Origin: Helichrysum umbraculigerum
Taxonomy: Eukaryota > Streptophyta > Magnoliopsida > Asterales > Asteraceae
Assembly: GCA_949592205.1 (NCBI GenBank)
Contig: CATIUR010000002.1
Coordinates: 2,547,001 to 2,611,000 of the forward strand
Reading direction: 5' to 3'
DNA length: 64,000 bases
How positions within the stretch are numbered: the stretch's first letter is position 1; every line of letters starts with the position of its first letter. The notes beneath the pieces were generated by a model. The model did not search any database and was not told where the DNA came from. It saw only the letters and a program-made list of their open reading frames with translations. Below, piece after piece: positions 50,072-63,210 of the stretch. The translations under genes and the position numbers were made by a program.

Positions 50072-50422
50072 TCTATATTCATATATAAAGCATCTTCACA
50101 TTTCAATTTCAACACTACTTAAAATATTCAATCTTCCTAAAATGCCCCTATCCCATTCTCTATATTTATTTTCCACTAACTAAACTTTCATTAATACCCC
50201 TATCCCTATCCCATTATCAATTATTTTTAATTACTACTTATTCTCCATTAACTACACTTTTCATCCATCAAATATTAAATTTACATTTTTCACCCAAAAT
50301 AGTAATGTCGACATATTAAATGGGACGGACGGAGTACAATATGTTTTTATTTTAAAACATTTGCTTGCTCCTCCATTCACCGTCGTCATTTTCACCGCTG
50401 CATTGCGCGGGTATTGTGCTAT
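50072..50422 (+). mobile_element. Small Helitron-like element, copy 2
   Basis: Same 351-bp unit as 15650-16000, with the same TC start after A and the same CTAT end. Confidence 0.5.
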
Positions 50423-50433
50423 TTAATATAATA

Positions 50434-50649
50434 TATGTCATATTTTAATCTTAAATTTTAGATTTTAGATGATATTAAATAAAATAATTTGAATTGAAAT
50501 TTGTGTTATATATATATTTAGGGAGTATATAAAGTTCGGAGTATGTCATATTTTAATCTTAAATTTTAGATTTTAGATGATATTAAATAAAATAATTTGA
50601 ATTGAAATTTGTGTTATATATATATTTAGGGAGTATATAAAGTTCGGAG
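50434..50649. repeat. 108-bp tandem duplication, copy 2 only
   Basis: Units 50434-50541 and 50542-50649. Copy 1 has a single unit at 16012-16119, so this arose after the segmental duplication. Confidence 0.93.
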
Positions 50650-51577
50650 GTACCAAGATACGGTTACCGAATTTTATGGTTTTTAAGTTTACCAAAACTA
50701 CTTTATGATGAATTTTTTGATTTAATTCCGATGCATTGTATTATTTAATTAATTATTTAATATTTATTATATATATTCCATTTAAATCGATTAAATAAAC
50801 TATTATTTATTAATGATAAATATAAAGAGGTGGTTAAGTGTAACTATTATCAAATAAATCTACATCGTTGGATCGATTTGGTAAAAACTAATTAAGGGTC
50901 GGGATTGCCCAAAGCTATTTTGCTTTAAGTATAGTTTATAGATTATCTATTAATTAATATAATATATAATCTTCTATCTTCTATTTTATTTTTATTTTAT
51001 AACTAAGAGAGGAGTCTTTTAGCTTATTTGGCAGTTAATTAACAATGCTAATTAGACATTATCTTACATGTCGTTAATTTGCTCAATTTGGTGCTTCAAA
51101 CAATGTATGCATGTCCTACGTGTCCTTGCCATTATAACTAATAATTAATATTAAGTTAATAATATAGATAATAGAAGCTGTCAAATTCTAATCACTTATA
51201 CCATTGACATAATTATCGGTTAAATATTTAATGAAAAATATTTTCTCATTAATGTATGGAATTTTGGATATTTATTTTCATAGCCATCACTTATCACCTT
51301 ACCATTTTAAACGGGCCCTATTATGAAAATGATTTTCTAACGTATATTTTCCATCGTATCAATTAAAATATAATTAATTTCTTCAATTTTAATTATCAAA
51401 ACAGAGTTGATACTATGGTAGATGTTCAATTCGATGGGCACAGACAATCTTATGTTTGTGTTTGAATCTTTTTGTATCATATGCTTAAATATAAAAGTCA
51501 ATACTTTTAATGTTCCACTAATTTCATCTCATTTTGTACGTGAAGAGTATAGGATTTAACTATATGCAAGTGACACA
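50650..51577. other. AT-rich DNA with a Helitron 5' end at 50942, copy 2
   Basis: Counterpart of 16120-17045. The minus-strand Helitron 5' end seen at 16416 is repeated at 50942. No gene. Confidence 0.5.
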
Positions 51578-54023
51578 TGAAACGCCCTGAAAATCTGAAC
51601 ACTTTTTTTTTTTTTTTAACAGTTACTAACTTATAACGGTCCCAATACTCTAATTATTATATACTATTGCATTGTCAAACAAATAAGCTCAAACAAAAAT
51701 TTTGACTTTCCTGAAAAACTGGGAATACGATCGTATTCTGGGGAATACGATCGTATTCCTCCACCCTTTATGCACAAATTCGGGACAGAACCATTTTAAG
51801 GGAATACGGTCTCGGAATACGCCGTATTCCCGGGAATCCGATCGTATTCATGGGAATACGATCGTATTCCCATGACCTGCAGATAAAACCTGAACCTGCA
51901 CCATTTTATAGCAAAACCGAACTTTGAACGAGCATATCTTTCAAACTACACAACCAATGACTATGAAATTTTTGCAGGCACCTTTCTATGGTCAAAATGA
52001 AACTTTCCTTTCTTACACTTTTTCAAAATACGCGTTAACTAAAAATCTGGACCGTGATTCATTTGTAGGCCATTTCGACACTTTTTCTCGGCATGTCAAA
52101 ACACAAACCACACGGTTTCTGACCTTCACACTTTACCCACACTTTCTACTATACACTTGACACTTAAATCAAAAGCAACAAGTGTCATATCTATACTATG
52201 GCTTGTTTTGACTCATTAACCCAAAATGCGCCCATTTGGACACCTTTGACCCATTTCTTCTTTCAAAGCTATTTTAACTCTTTCACTTACATCTTTCACT
52301 CATATTTGACCAATTCAACATAGTTGACTATAGGTCAACACTAAAATCAACCCAAACACATTTTCAATACTTTACACTATTCCAATTCTTTATAAATTAT
52401 GACACATTTATGATTACTACTCATTTCTTCTTTTCTTTTCATTTTGACTTTACTAAGTCAAAAACTTACATAATACGTGTCACAAAACTCTTTTGGGCGA
52501 TTTACACAATGGCTAATCATAACGATAATTCAAAAGAATAAGAAGCTCATCTAACCATAATTCAAGCTCCTTATCCACGCTATCTTCTTGCAATCCAAAA
52601 GCTACTCCTTCTATCATTTGGTTCAATCAAACCAAGTACCTACAACATAAAAACACTAAACGAGTTAAGCATAAAGCTTAGTGAGCATATAATTACCTAA
52701 TCAGTTTAACTACTAATCATACCAATGCATTATTATAATAACAACATATATAATAAACAAAGTATGGGATTTTCTTCCCTTTCTTGAATTCCCTTTCACT
52801 TTCACTTGAGCTTTAACTTTCACTTTCACATTCACATTCACATGTGCACATATGCCTTGATTATACTAGCTAATATCTAACTAGCTAGTTTAATCACATT
52901 CTAGCTAATATCTAATTAGCTAGCCTAATCATATTCTAGCTAACATAAGTTAGCTACTAATCAAAATATGGCTAACCTTGGTCAACCATTCTAATCATCA
53001 CATGAATCTTTATCGAAATCTTTTCATATTAATTAAAACTAATCATTTACTCTTTACACAATTAGGTGAATCTCTTGCTTGAAAGCAATCCAATTCACTT
53101 AATAAGCATCTAATAACTTTCATATAACTCACCTGGACTTGTTGAATAACTTGAAGTTAGATGATCAATTGATAATATTTCTTCTTGAACACCTAACACA
53201 TACATATAACACATATATTAACAATTAATCATACTTTTTAACTACTAATCCATCTAATCTTTTCTCTTCTACTAGGTGTTTACTAATTTCACTTTAGGTA
53301 ACTACTAATTAATCATTTACTAATGATTCTAACACTACTTTAAACAATAGATAGCTATTTCATAAGAATTAAGCATGATTCATGAACTTTTCTATGAACC
53401 TTAATCATAATCTATCACTTTTAACATGAACTAATATATAATTCATGATCAATTAACACTTTTCAAACTAATCCATATGATTAAATGAGAATTTCACATG
53501 ATTCATAAAAACCCATAACCCTAATCACAACTTTTCACTTTTATATTATGAAATTGAGCCTCTAATCATCATTCATAATCTAAACTAACACTAACTACTC
53601 AATTACAAGCCCTAATTTCGTATTTAACTAACCCAATTTACTAAAACCCTTGAAAACCCATTTTCTAGGGTTCTTGAAAGAAATTAAGATACTTACAAGA
53701 TTATAAGATGATAGAAGGTGATGATTCTGAATTCTAAGACTTGAATTTGAAGATTAAAACTTAAGTTGAAGATTGGTTCTTGGCTCCTCTTTACTTCCTG
53801 CGAATTTACTCTGTTTATTTGTTGTTCTGGAAGTGTTTGGAATGAGCTCAGAAAAAAGGCACGTAAATGTGTCTATTAATTCTTTAATTTCTTGTACTAC
53901 ACAGTCTGGAACTGAACACCTATTTGCGTTTTCTAATATATCTTATTATTAAAAGATCTATAATTAAAAGGATGTATATATTATTGTACACTAAAATAAT
54001 ACCTTGAAAACTGGGGTGTTACA
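51578..54023 (-). repeat. 3' LTR of the LARD-like element
   Basis: Contains the GAATACGATCGTATTC palindrome array at 51721-51872 and, on the minus strand, CAGGTGAGT (GTGAGT at plus 53127-53132) and an acceptor-like TTGTAG ending at 52640. Confidence 0.92.
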
Positions 54024-57008
54024 ACTCTCCCCCACTTATCTTATTCGTGTCCTCACGAATGTCATTCTTACCCGCTCAATCTTATCACTTTCTCTACTTG
54101 TGCTGAAACATTTGCTCTGACATACTTCTTTACTTTATAGTTCCAGACATAACATATATATATATTATTCAAACTAAATCTTTCACCTTTATCTCAACTA
54201 TACACAAATATCTGTTTAATCTCATAACTTTCAGCTATACATATAATGTAGCTAACATTATTATATAATTAACTAATCAACTTTATCACATAACAATCTA
54301 ATCAACTATTACATATATCTGTACTCATACTATTGAAACGCTTTATGCACCAATGTGCATATTACTTTATCAACTTAATTACACTTAGTATACATTCAAC
54401 TTACTCAATTTATTCTAGCTACTAATCACTATTCACTATTTACTGTTTACTACTGATTATTCACTATGTACTGCTAACTATTCACTATTCACTGACACAT
54501 AGTGCAATATCAAGCACAAAGTGTAATACTAACTACTGTCAATTTCTACTGAATCCATCTTTCATTTTAACAACTGTGGCACTTACCACTTATTATACCA
54601 CTCCAATAACTCATGTATGTAAATACATACTTAAAATTCTTTCCACATGCACACTTAAAGATGTGCATTTATCTGTCTTTACCTGTGCATATATATACTC
54701 TACTTAAACTTGATTCTTTTAAGTCAGATGACTTCTTACCTGTACTATTTGACTAATCACTTTAAACAAACTTTGCACTATAACAACTACTTTCACATAG
54801 CCCTTACTTATCTAATCATTAATATAGCTAATGTATTTTAGCTAATCTAATCACATTCTTAGCTAATATAATTTTAGCTAACTAATCATGAACATAGCTA
54901 ACTTTGGTTAACTATACTAATCACTTTCATAGCTAATTTAAATTAGCCATTCTAATCGATTAAACTTCTTTCATGGTTCTTTCATATCTTTCACTACTAA
55001 TCACTATTATCATAACTAATCAAATAAACTAATTTGCCAATACTTTACATAATTGAATGACTAATTCACAATTTAATCAACATATAGCCAATATTAATAA
55101 TTGCATATTTGCCTAAATAACTGATTACTGAGAATTTATGGAACTAAATCTTTCACTAATCTAGTCTGCTTGCATCTTTCTACTAAACAACTGTACTGCA
55201 ACCTCTTATCATCTAATTACAATTTTAGTTAAATTGAATTAGCTATTCTAATCACAATTGTTAATATAATTTAGCTATTCTAATCACTACTAAATCTATC
55301 ATAAGTTAGCAAATCTAATCATCTGTTATCACTAAATCACTAAACAACTACTTTCAACTTCTTTAACAACTACTAATCATCATAATCAACTAATCAATTC
55401 AGTAACTCATTTAGATTAATTAGACTAAACTTTCAGTTAACTAATTATTCTTTCATCACTACTATCATTCTTTTCATATACATTACTTTGTACAAATTTA
55501 AAAATTTCTCCCCCACTTAGGAGTTTAACACTTTCTGTAATCATAATTACATCACTACTAAATCTATATTGATTAAACTACTCACAAGGTATAAATACCA
55601 CATATTTAACAACTATGGAGTCATAGAACAAGAGCAGGTATAAAAATTATTATATGGTACCTGACTTCATGCCTCATGACTCCCCTTTTCTAGTTTTTTT
55701 TATTTTTTATCTTTCTTTCAACTAAAATTCTATTCATTATAGAAAATTAATACTTTATCAACTTTCTACTTTCATTGGACTACAATAATAATCCAATATC
55801 AAATGAGTCTAATCTAATCATTCTAACTCATACTGACTTTCATGAAACTATTCATTTACTATTCCACTTCTACTTTCATCAAAGTTAACCACCACTAATC
55901 CCACTTCATATTTAACAGGTATGAATCACCCATGTGTCTTAATATAATAAAACCACGTTGGCCAGATGTTGTTCCATTATATCAGTCTCACACTTCTATT
56001 CATCACTGTCAAATATACACTGGTTTGAGTGTGGTTAAACCTTGATATCACATAAATCTGAATACTCATAAAACATTTTAGTCTGCGCAAATAAGAAATC
56101 ATGAAGATTTCAACTGAACACATAAAACTACAGCTAACACATACTTTCATACATCTATTCAAATAGATTCTTAACACAATGACTGACATTAGTCAGTACT
56201 TCTAATCACCTGAAACTCTAAACACATAATTAATCTATTATCACATTTCAATTTTCTGAACAAATTAATCTATTGCCAATAAAAATCGGAAATTATCTGA
56301 ACATCTGAACATACAGCTAACACAAGTTAGCTTATCTGAACATCTGAATATAATTTCTGAACATAACTAATTCTTTGCACCTTTCTGAACATTTAAACAT
56401 ATACTTTATACATATATGTACAACTATCTACACATATATCTAAACAACTATCTACTTACAATTACATAACTAATCTTAACACAATACATATCTGTTCATC
56501 ACACATCTAATCACAACACATATCTTGTCGAATTATATATCTAATCATAATGCATATCTATTCACAAAATGTAAGTACGCCCACATTATCTAATCACATA
56601 ATACTTTCAATCATGTCTTCTATTTACTTGGTTGAATTCATACATATTCTCCATCAGAAGCAATTCATTTCCTGATCACATATCAAATAATTATTAACAA
56701 GGTATTTTAACGACACCTTGCAATTAATCTACTAACACTTGTACTACTAATTTCATACTTTCTATCATTACTTTTAAGCTAAACAAAACTATTCTGGATA
56801 CTAATATCTCATCTGCTATTTCCATCTACTAGTTTAACACATAACAACTAATTTCAACTGATAACAAAATATTATATCAATCTAATCAAATCTGCTTTAT
56901 TACTACGCATACAAATCATTAAAAACTAAACATTTCATAGTGGTTTAAGTTTAGGCAATCCTATTGTGGATTACATAAATCTCTTAAACCATCGCTCTGA
57001 TACCAACT
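54024..57008 (-). other. Interior of the LARD-like element, no coding
   Basis: AT-rich, many ACTAATCA and TAGCTAAT motifs, no domain on either strand. A second polypurine-like tract (AAGTGGGGGAGAAA on the minus strand, about 55507-55520) nearly repeats the one next to the LTR. The PBS is at 56994-57005. Confidence 0.8.
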
Positions 57009-59460
57009 TGAAACGCCCTGAAAATCTGAACACTTTTTTTTTTTTTTTTTTTTTAACAGTTGCTAACTTATAACAGTCCCAATACTCTAATTATTATATA
57101 CTATTGCATTGTCAAACAAATAAGCTCAAACAAAAATTTTGACTTTCCTGAAAAACTGGGAATACGATCGTATTCTGGGGAATACGATCGTATTCCTCCA
57201 CCCTTTATGCACAAATTCGGGACAGAACCATTTTAAGGGAATACGGTCTCGGAATACGCCGTATTCCCGGGAATCCGATCGTATTCATGGGAATACGATC
57301 GTATTCCCATGACCTGCAGATAAAACCTGAACCTGCACCATTTTATAGCAAAACCGAACTTTGAACGAGCATATCTTTCAAACGACACAACCAATGACTA
57401 TGAAATTTTTGCAGGCACCTTTCTATGGTCAAAATGAAACTTTCCTTTCTTACACTTTTTCAAAATACGCGTTAACTAAAAATCTGGACCGTGATTCATT
57501 TGTAGGCCATTTCGACACTTTTTCTCGGCATGTCAAAACACAAACCACACGGTTTCTGACCTTCACACTTTACCCACACTTTCTACTATACACTTGACAC
57601 TTAAATCAAAAGCAACAAGTGTCATATCTATACTATGGCTTGTTTTGACTCATTAACCCAAAATGCGCCCATTTGGACACCTTTGACCCATTTCTTCTTT
57701 CAAAGCTATTTTAACTCTTTCACTTACATCTTTCACTCATATTTGACCAATTCAACATAGTTGACTATAGGTCAACACTAAAATCAACCCAAACACATTT
57801 TCAATACTTTACACTATTCCAATTCTTTATAAATTATGACACATTTATGATTACTACTCATTTCTTCTTTTCTTTTCATTTTGACTTTACTAAGTCAAAA
57901 ACTTACATAATACGTGTCACAAAACTCTTTTGGGCGATTTACACAATGGCTAATCATAACGATAATTCAAAAGAATAAGAAGCTCATCTAACCATAATTC
58001 AAGCTCCTTATTCACGCTATCTTCTTGCAATCCAAAAGCTACTCCTTCTATCATTTGGTTCAATCAAACCAAGTACCTACAACATAAAAACACTAAACGA
58101 GTTAAGCATAAAGCTTAGTGAGCATATAATTACCTAATCAATTTAACTACTAATCAAACCAATGCATTATTATAATAACAACATATATAATAAACAAAGT
58201 ATGGGATTTTCTTCCCTTTCTTGAATTCCCTTTCACTTTCACTTGAGCTTTCACTTTCACATTCACATTCACATTCACATGTGCACATATGCCTTGATTA
58301 TACTAGCTAATATCTAACTAGCTAGTTTAATCACATTCTAGCTAATATCTAATTAGCTAGCCTAATCATATTCTAGCTAACATAAGTTAGCTACTAATCA
58401 AAATATGGCTAACCTTGGTCAACCATTCTAATCATCACATGAATCTTTATCGAAATATTTTCATATTAATTAAAACTAATCATTTACTCTTTACACAATT
58501 AGGTGAATCTCTTGCTTGAAAGCAATCCAATTCACTTAATAAGCATCTAATAACTTTCATATAACTCACCTGGACTTGTTGAATAACTTGAAGTTAGATG
58601 ATCAATTGATAATATTTCTTCTTGAACACCTAACACATACATATAACACATATATTAACAATTAATCATACTTTTTAACTACTAATCCATCTAATCTTTT
58701 CTCTTCTACTAGGTGTTTACTAATTTCACTTTAGGTAACTACTAATTAATCATTTACTAATGATTCTAACACTACTTTAAACAATAGATAGCTATTTCAT
58801 AAGAATTAAGCATGATTCATGAACTTTTCTATGAACCTTAATCATAATCTATCACTTTTAACATGAACTAATATATAATTCATGATCAATTAACACTTTT
58901 CAAACTAATCCATATGATTAAATGAGAATTTCACATGATTCATAAAAACCCATAACCCTAATCACAACTTTTCACTTTTATATTATGAAATTGAGCCTCT
59001 AATCATCATTCATAATCTAAACTAACACTAACTACTCAATTACAAGCCCTAATTTCGTATTTAACTAACCCAATTTACTAAAACCCTTGAAAACCCATTT
59101 TCTAGGGTTCTTGAAAGAAATTAAGATACTTACAAGATTATAAGATGATAGAAGGTGATGATTCTGAATTCTAAGACTTGAATTTGAAGATTAAAACTTA
59201 AGTTGAAGATTGGTTCTTGGCTCCTCTTTACTTCCTGCGAATTTACTCTGTTTATTTGTTGTTCTGGAAGTGTTTGGAATGAGCTCAGAAAAAAGGCACG
59301 TAAATGTGTCTATTAATTCTTTAATTTCTTGTACTACACAGTCTGGAACTGAACACCTATTTGCGTTTTCTAATATATCTTATTATTAAAAGATCTATAA
59401 TTAAAAGGATGTATATATTATTGTACACTAAAATAATACCTTGAAAACTGGGGTGTTACA
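57009..59460 (-). repeat. 5' LTR of the LARD-like element
   Basis: Palindrome array at 57158-57308. On the minus strand, donor-like CAGGTGAGT (GTGAGT at plus 58564-58569) and acceptor-like TTGTAG ending at 58077. Confidence 0.92.
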
Positions 59461-60113
59461 ACACACATGGTCATTGAATGAAAAGGTTTGATCGCACCAG
59501 TTTTTTGAATATATATGTACAAATTTTGTTTGAGAATGCCATTGTTTTTGTATCATCAAGCTTAGTCAATATGTATATTCTTTATGGTCTTTTATATATA
59601 TTTTGATTTGATGTTGCATGATATTGATTTTCACATTGTTATTGTGGATTTATTATACATATACTCAAAAATCTGGATTAGATGAAAAATCTCTACGTAG
59701 TACCATACATCAAATACAACGTAACTATTGAAACTTCAGAAAAGTTTTGTTATACGTCTCTTTGACTTTGAATTTTATTTGTATTATCAATTTCCTTAGT
59801 TGAGATCTATCCAGTTGATACTCGATCATTTTTGAAAAGGTAAACTAATGATTAACTTTCTCGATCAATTCAATTGAAAACCATTCATCAGATATGATGG
59901 CAACATTCAGTATTATTTTATGGAATTAACACAATAGTCAGCCGTTTTTTAGTTCCTATTGACCGAACATTATGTCCCTGCCGAACCTGAAATCTTAAGT
60001 TTGATCACGCTTTGCATCCTTCTCTAGAATCACCTCTTATATAATGCATGCTTACCCTGGTTTTTGGCACTGAAATTCGATATATTTATATGAAAATCTA
60101 TGCTATTTACAGT

Positions 60114-60499
60114 ATGGTAAATGCTTCAAAGATTGTCAAAAGGATGTTGAGAGAGAAACAAATCTGCATTCGGAGATGGTTGCAAGGGCTTTGACAAGAG
60201 AATAAGTCTTTGGTTAAGATGGCCAAACATCAAAAAGATTTTGAACTTGAAAACAAGACTTTCCAAGAAGCTCTATACATTGACGAAACTCAATGACGTC
60301 GAGATAGTATAGAACAAACTGGAGCAACTATGTAAGTCACTTTAAGCGTTTTTATTCCTTCTGAAATCCTATTTATGTTGCTCAAATTTATATATGATCA
60401 ATTGTATGGGATTTCAGCTCAGATTTGAAGAACATAAATGAGTTGATTCACTGATGGGATCTTGCAGCTCATGGGATCTCAAAGGGAAGCCATGCTAAG
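60114..60499 (+). pseudogene. Unrecognised spliced-looking gene fragment, copy 2
   Basis: Counterpart of 17700-18085 with the same splice-like borders and in-frame stops. Family unknown. Confidence 0.35.
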
Positions 60500-60800
60500 G
60501 TATGTGTTTGTTACCTGCCTCTAAATCTATAATAATGTGAAGTTGTTTATTAAATGCAATTGCGATTGACCATTCTATCTTGACCTTCTTTATAACTTGT
60601 AAGTTGAAGGTTCACTTATAAAATAGTCGATGTTAGCTGTGTTTAAAACCTTGACAAGAGTGGCAACTATGACCCATTTGAATTTTGCTTATGAACGGAT
60701 CATATTTGGGTAAAAAATAATTATTATAAATGTATATTATTACTGATATAGATTTTAATTTGTAGTTTAATGTAACACTTCGATTAGTAATCATCTACGT

Positions 60801-63194
60801 TGTGACAACCGTCAATTTAGGACTAGAATTTAGTGCCTAATCAAGTTTTAATACATGTAATTAGTTCTGTGTTAGGCTAATTAATGTATCAATTATTATA
60901 TATATTGTTGAATATATATTTACACAATTATACGGTTTGTTTAAATCGTACGAATCTCAAATCGAATGAATTTCAATACAATAAATACGGACGTTGGTGA
61001 ACAATTTTATTAAGTAATACAGATATTATTTAATAATTTAATTCTATTTTGAATATTATTTAATATGATATTTCGTATCCAAGTTTTATTTCACAATTAA
61101 TATAAACGCGAATCAAATGTAACAACGCAAACAAAACGAAACAAAACACCTTTTATAACATGAATTCTAAATATTTAGTAAAAACACTTCAACAAAATAT
61201 TGGAATAAACTTTTGTAAATTTAAAACGAAAAGTTAAATTATGAAATAAATATTTAACGTTTAAATAATCGGGACAACGAACACTGCACGGGGCACTTTG
61301 CGGAGACTGAAAAAGGTAGGGATTCCACCTTAATCACCTCCCATCTTTCCATTTTCTTTCATTTCTCTTTTATTCTCTCTCTCTCTTCCTTCTATTTTCT
61401 CCCAAACATCAACCACCACCACCATTGTTTTCATCATCAAAATCGCAAAATAAACACCTCAAACGACCTCGGATCTTCAAGCTCCTTTAGAATAAACGAC
61501 CACCACGCGACGATCTACACTTCTATCTTTCCGGAATTTCATTTCGGCGATTTGTAAGTTTCCGACACAACTCCGAAAACTCTCGTTTTTAAGTTTTATA
61601 ACTTGCTAGTTGTTTGTATAACCTTGTAATGTCCTAAAATGGGTTGGGTAAAAATATTATGCCGATCGATGGCCGGAAAACGCGTTTTTGGAGTTGAAAC
61701 TCCGATCAAACTCCGTACGTCGCATTTGGCCTGGAGCCAATGCGACGCAGCGACCTACGTCGCATATAGCGACGCAGCCTATTACGTCGCATTGACTTGC
61801 GAACGTCGCACATAGCGACGCAGACCTTAACGTCGCAAAACGAACCTACGTCGCATAAGCGACGTAGCACCCTACGTCGCTATTGACTTAGCACTGTTGA
61901 CTTTAGCGACGCAACCCTTTTCGTCGCAAAACTCTTACGTCGCAGCCTACGTCGCACAAAACAGAATCTTCAAAACTCAAAATTTTCGAAGTCAAAGTTA
62001 CTGTAGAAAAGTCAAATTTACTGTAGCAATTCACTGTAGCAATTCACTGTAGCAACAATATAATAACATTTTTGAACTATCGTTACAACCGTCACCAACG
62101 GGCCGTACGCGTTTTCAAAACATACTTCAAAATCCAACAAGTCATTGTAACTTGTATCAATTTACTCAAACAAGTCATTGTAACTTGTATCAATTTAGAT
62201 CAAACAAGTCGGAGTAACTTGTAATAATACAATCAACCAAATCGGGGTAATTTGGACATTGAGTTAGACAAACAATTCAAATGGTAGTCTTTCGAGATAC
62301 CGATACAATTAATAACAATTCAAGTGTCGTGGACACATTCAGGTTTCAAGTCTTTGGACACCAACACACTGCTAATTACTTCAAGTTTAATTGCTTAACA
62401 TTTCAAGACTCAGGTGAGTTTCATAGCCCCATTTTCACTACTTTTACCAGGGGTGTGATATTACTACTCGATTTTGTTTTACAAGTAGAACGCAAGTGAC
62501 AACTTCAAATACTACATGAGTTTCAAGCTAATCAATTTAAAGTCCTCCATAAGCATAGTCTCTAGTATTTTATAGCGTGAATGTTAGTATATGATATCAT
62601 ATGGGATTGACAATCCTCATCCGGGTTAGCACGCACTAATCGGTCAAACGGATGTATTAGCATTTGGGAAGACGAGTGTTGATTAGGCACTCGTAGGAGG
62701 CATTTCAAGTTAGGTTTCCTTAATTGGGCCTGACAAATCAAGTTAAGCTCAGACTATGTGCTCATGGACAGTATAACTTTTATTTTGCTTAATTGCATTT
62801 TAAATTCAATATAAATCTTGCGGTTCTGACAACTATACAATTGACATACAAACCTGTGAGCTTACCAGCGTTGTCGCTGACCCATTTTAGTACTTATCAC
62901 AGGTACCCCGCAGTAGGTTGGCTGCACAAGCAGGATCTATTAGCTCGAGTCAGCATACATACAACTAGAGATTTGATTGCATTATTATATTTTGTAAAAG
63001 TAATTATGCCTTGTAATCTCTCAATTTAAGGAATCGAGCTAATGTAACTATATTTTGATGTAAACACTTACTTTATCTATACAAGTTTAAAACGACGCAT
63101 ATAGTGGTCGTTCATTATATCTTATGTGCTTTGTATATTGATTAGTGACACCCAAATCAAGCTTCCGCAAATCATTAAATTTGGGGGTGTCACA
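60801..63194 (+). repeat. 5' LTR, 2394 bp
   Basis: Ends TGTGACAACC and GGGGTGTCACA. It contains a CT-rich leader (about 61310-61440), an ACGTCGC/GCGACG array (61716-61956), CACTGTAGCAATT repeats (about 61990-62060) and a three-unit AAGTCATTGTAACTTG repeat (about 62130-62230). Donor-like CAGGTGAGT is at 62411-62419 and acceptor-like TTATCACAG ends at 62902. Islands are shared with the solo LTR at 8152-11060. Confidence 0.88.
61716..61956. repeat. ACGTCGC / GCGACGT inverted-unit array
   Basis: About a dozen ACGTCGC or GCGACG units alternate in orientation, giving local hairpins such as TACGTCGCATAAGCGACGTA. The array is much richer in CpG than the surrounding AT-rich LTR. Confidence 0.88.
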
Positions 63195-63196
63195 GA

Positions 63197-63210
63197 TTGG
63201 TATCAGAGCC
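63197..63210 (+). other. Primer-binding site, tRNA-Met type
   Basis: TTGGTATCAGAGCC two bases after the LTR end. It complements the 3' end of initiator tRNA-Met. Confidence 0.88.

Larger units (their letters stand above)
51578..59460 (-). mobile_element. Non-autonomous LTR retrotransposon (LARD-like)
   Basis: 7,883 bp. LTRs of 2446 and 2452 bp (51578-54023 and 57009-59460), outer ends TGAAACGCCC and GGGTGTTACA on the plus strand, and the target duplication ACACA at 51573-51577 and 59461-59465. The empty site is intact in copy 1 near 17046. On the minus strand the PBS TGGTATCAGAGC (56994-57005, initiator tRNA-Met type) follows the 5' LTR, and a polypurine tract, GATAAGTGGGGGAGAGT, precedes the 3' LTR. 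The 2985-bp interior has no domain or long ORF, so it must depend on proteins from elsewhere. About eight to ten LTR differences by eye (about 0.4%). Confidence 0.92.
23919..60800. repeat. Segmental tandem duplication, copy 2 (expanded by insertions)
   Basis: Counterpart of 2735-18386. It is expanded by a solo LTR (28667-30970), an Athila-like element (31622-45493), an LTR element (51578-59460) and a 108-bp tandem gain (50542-50649). It lacks the copy 1 solo LTR. At 60800 the next retrotransposon begins, so its true right end is outside the window. Confidence 0.9.

Noticed and set aside
51924..52160. 78-aa frame repeated at 57361-57597
   Set aside because: Lies in the LTR, antisense to the element, with no domain; repeated only because the LTRs are repeated.
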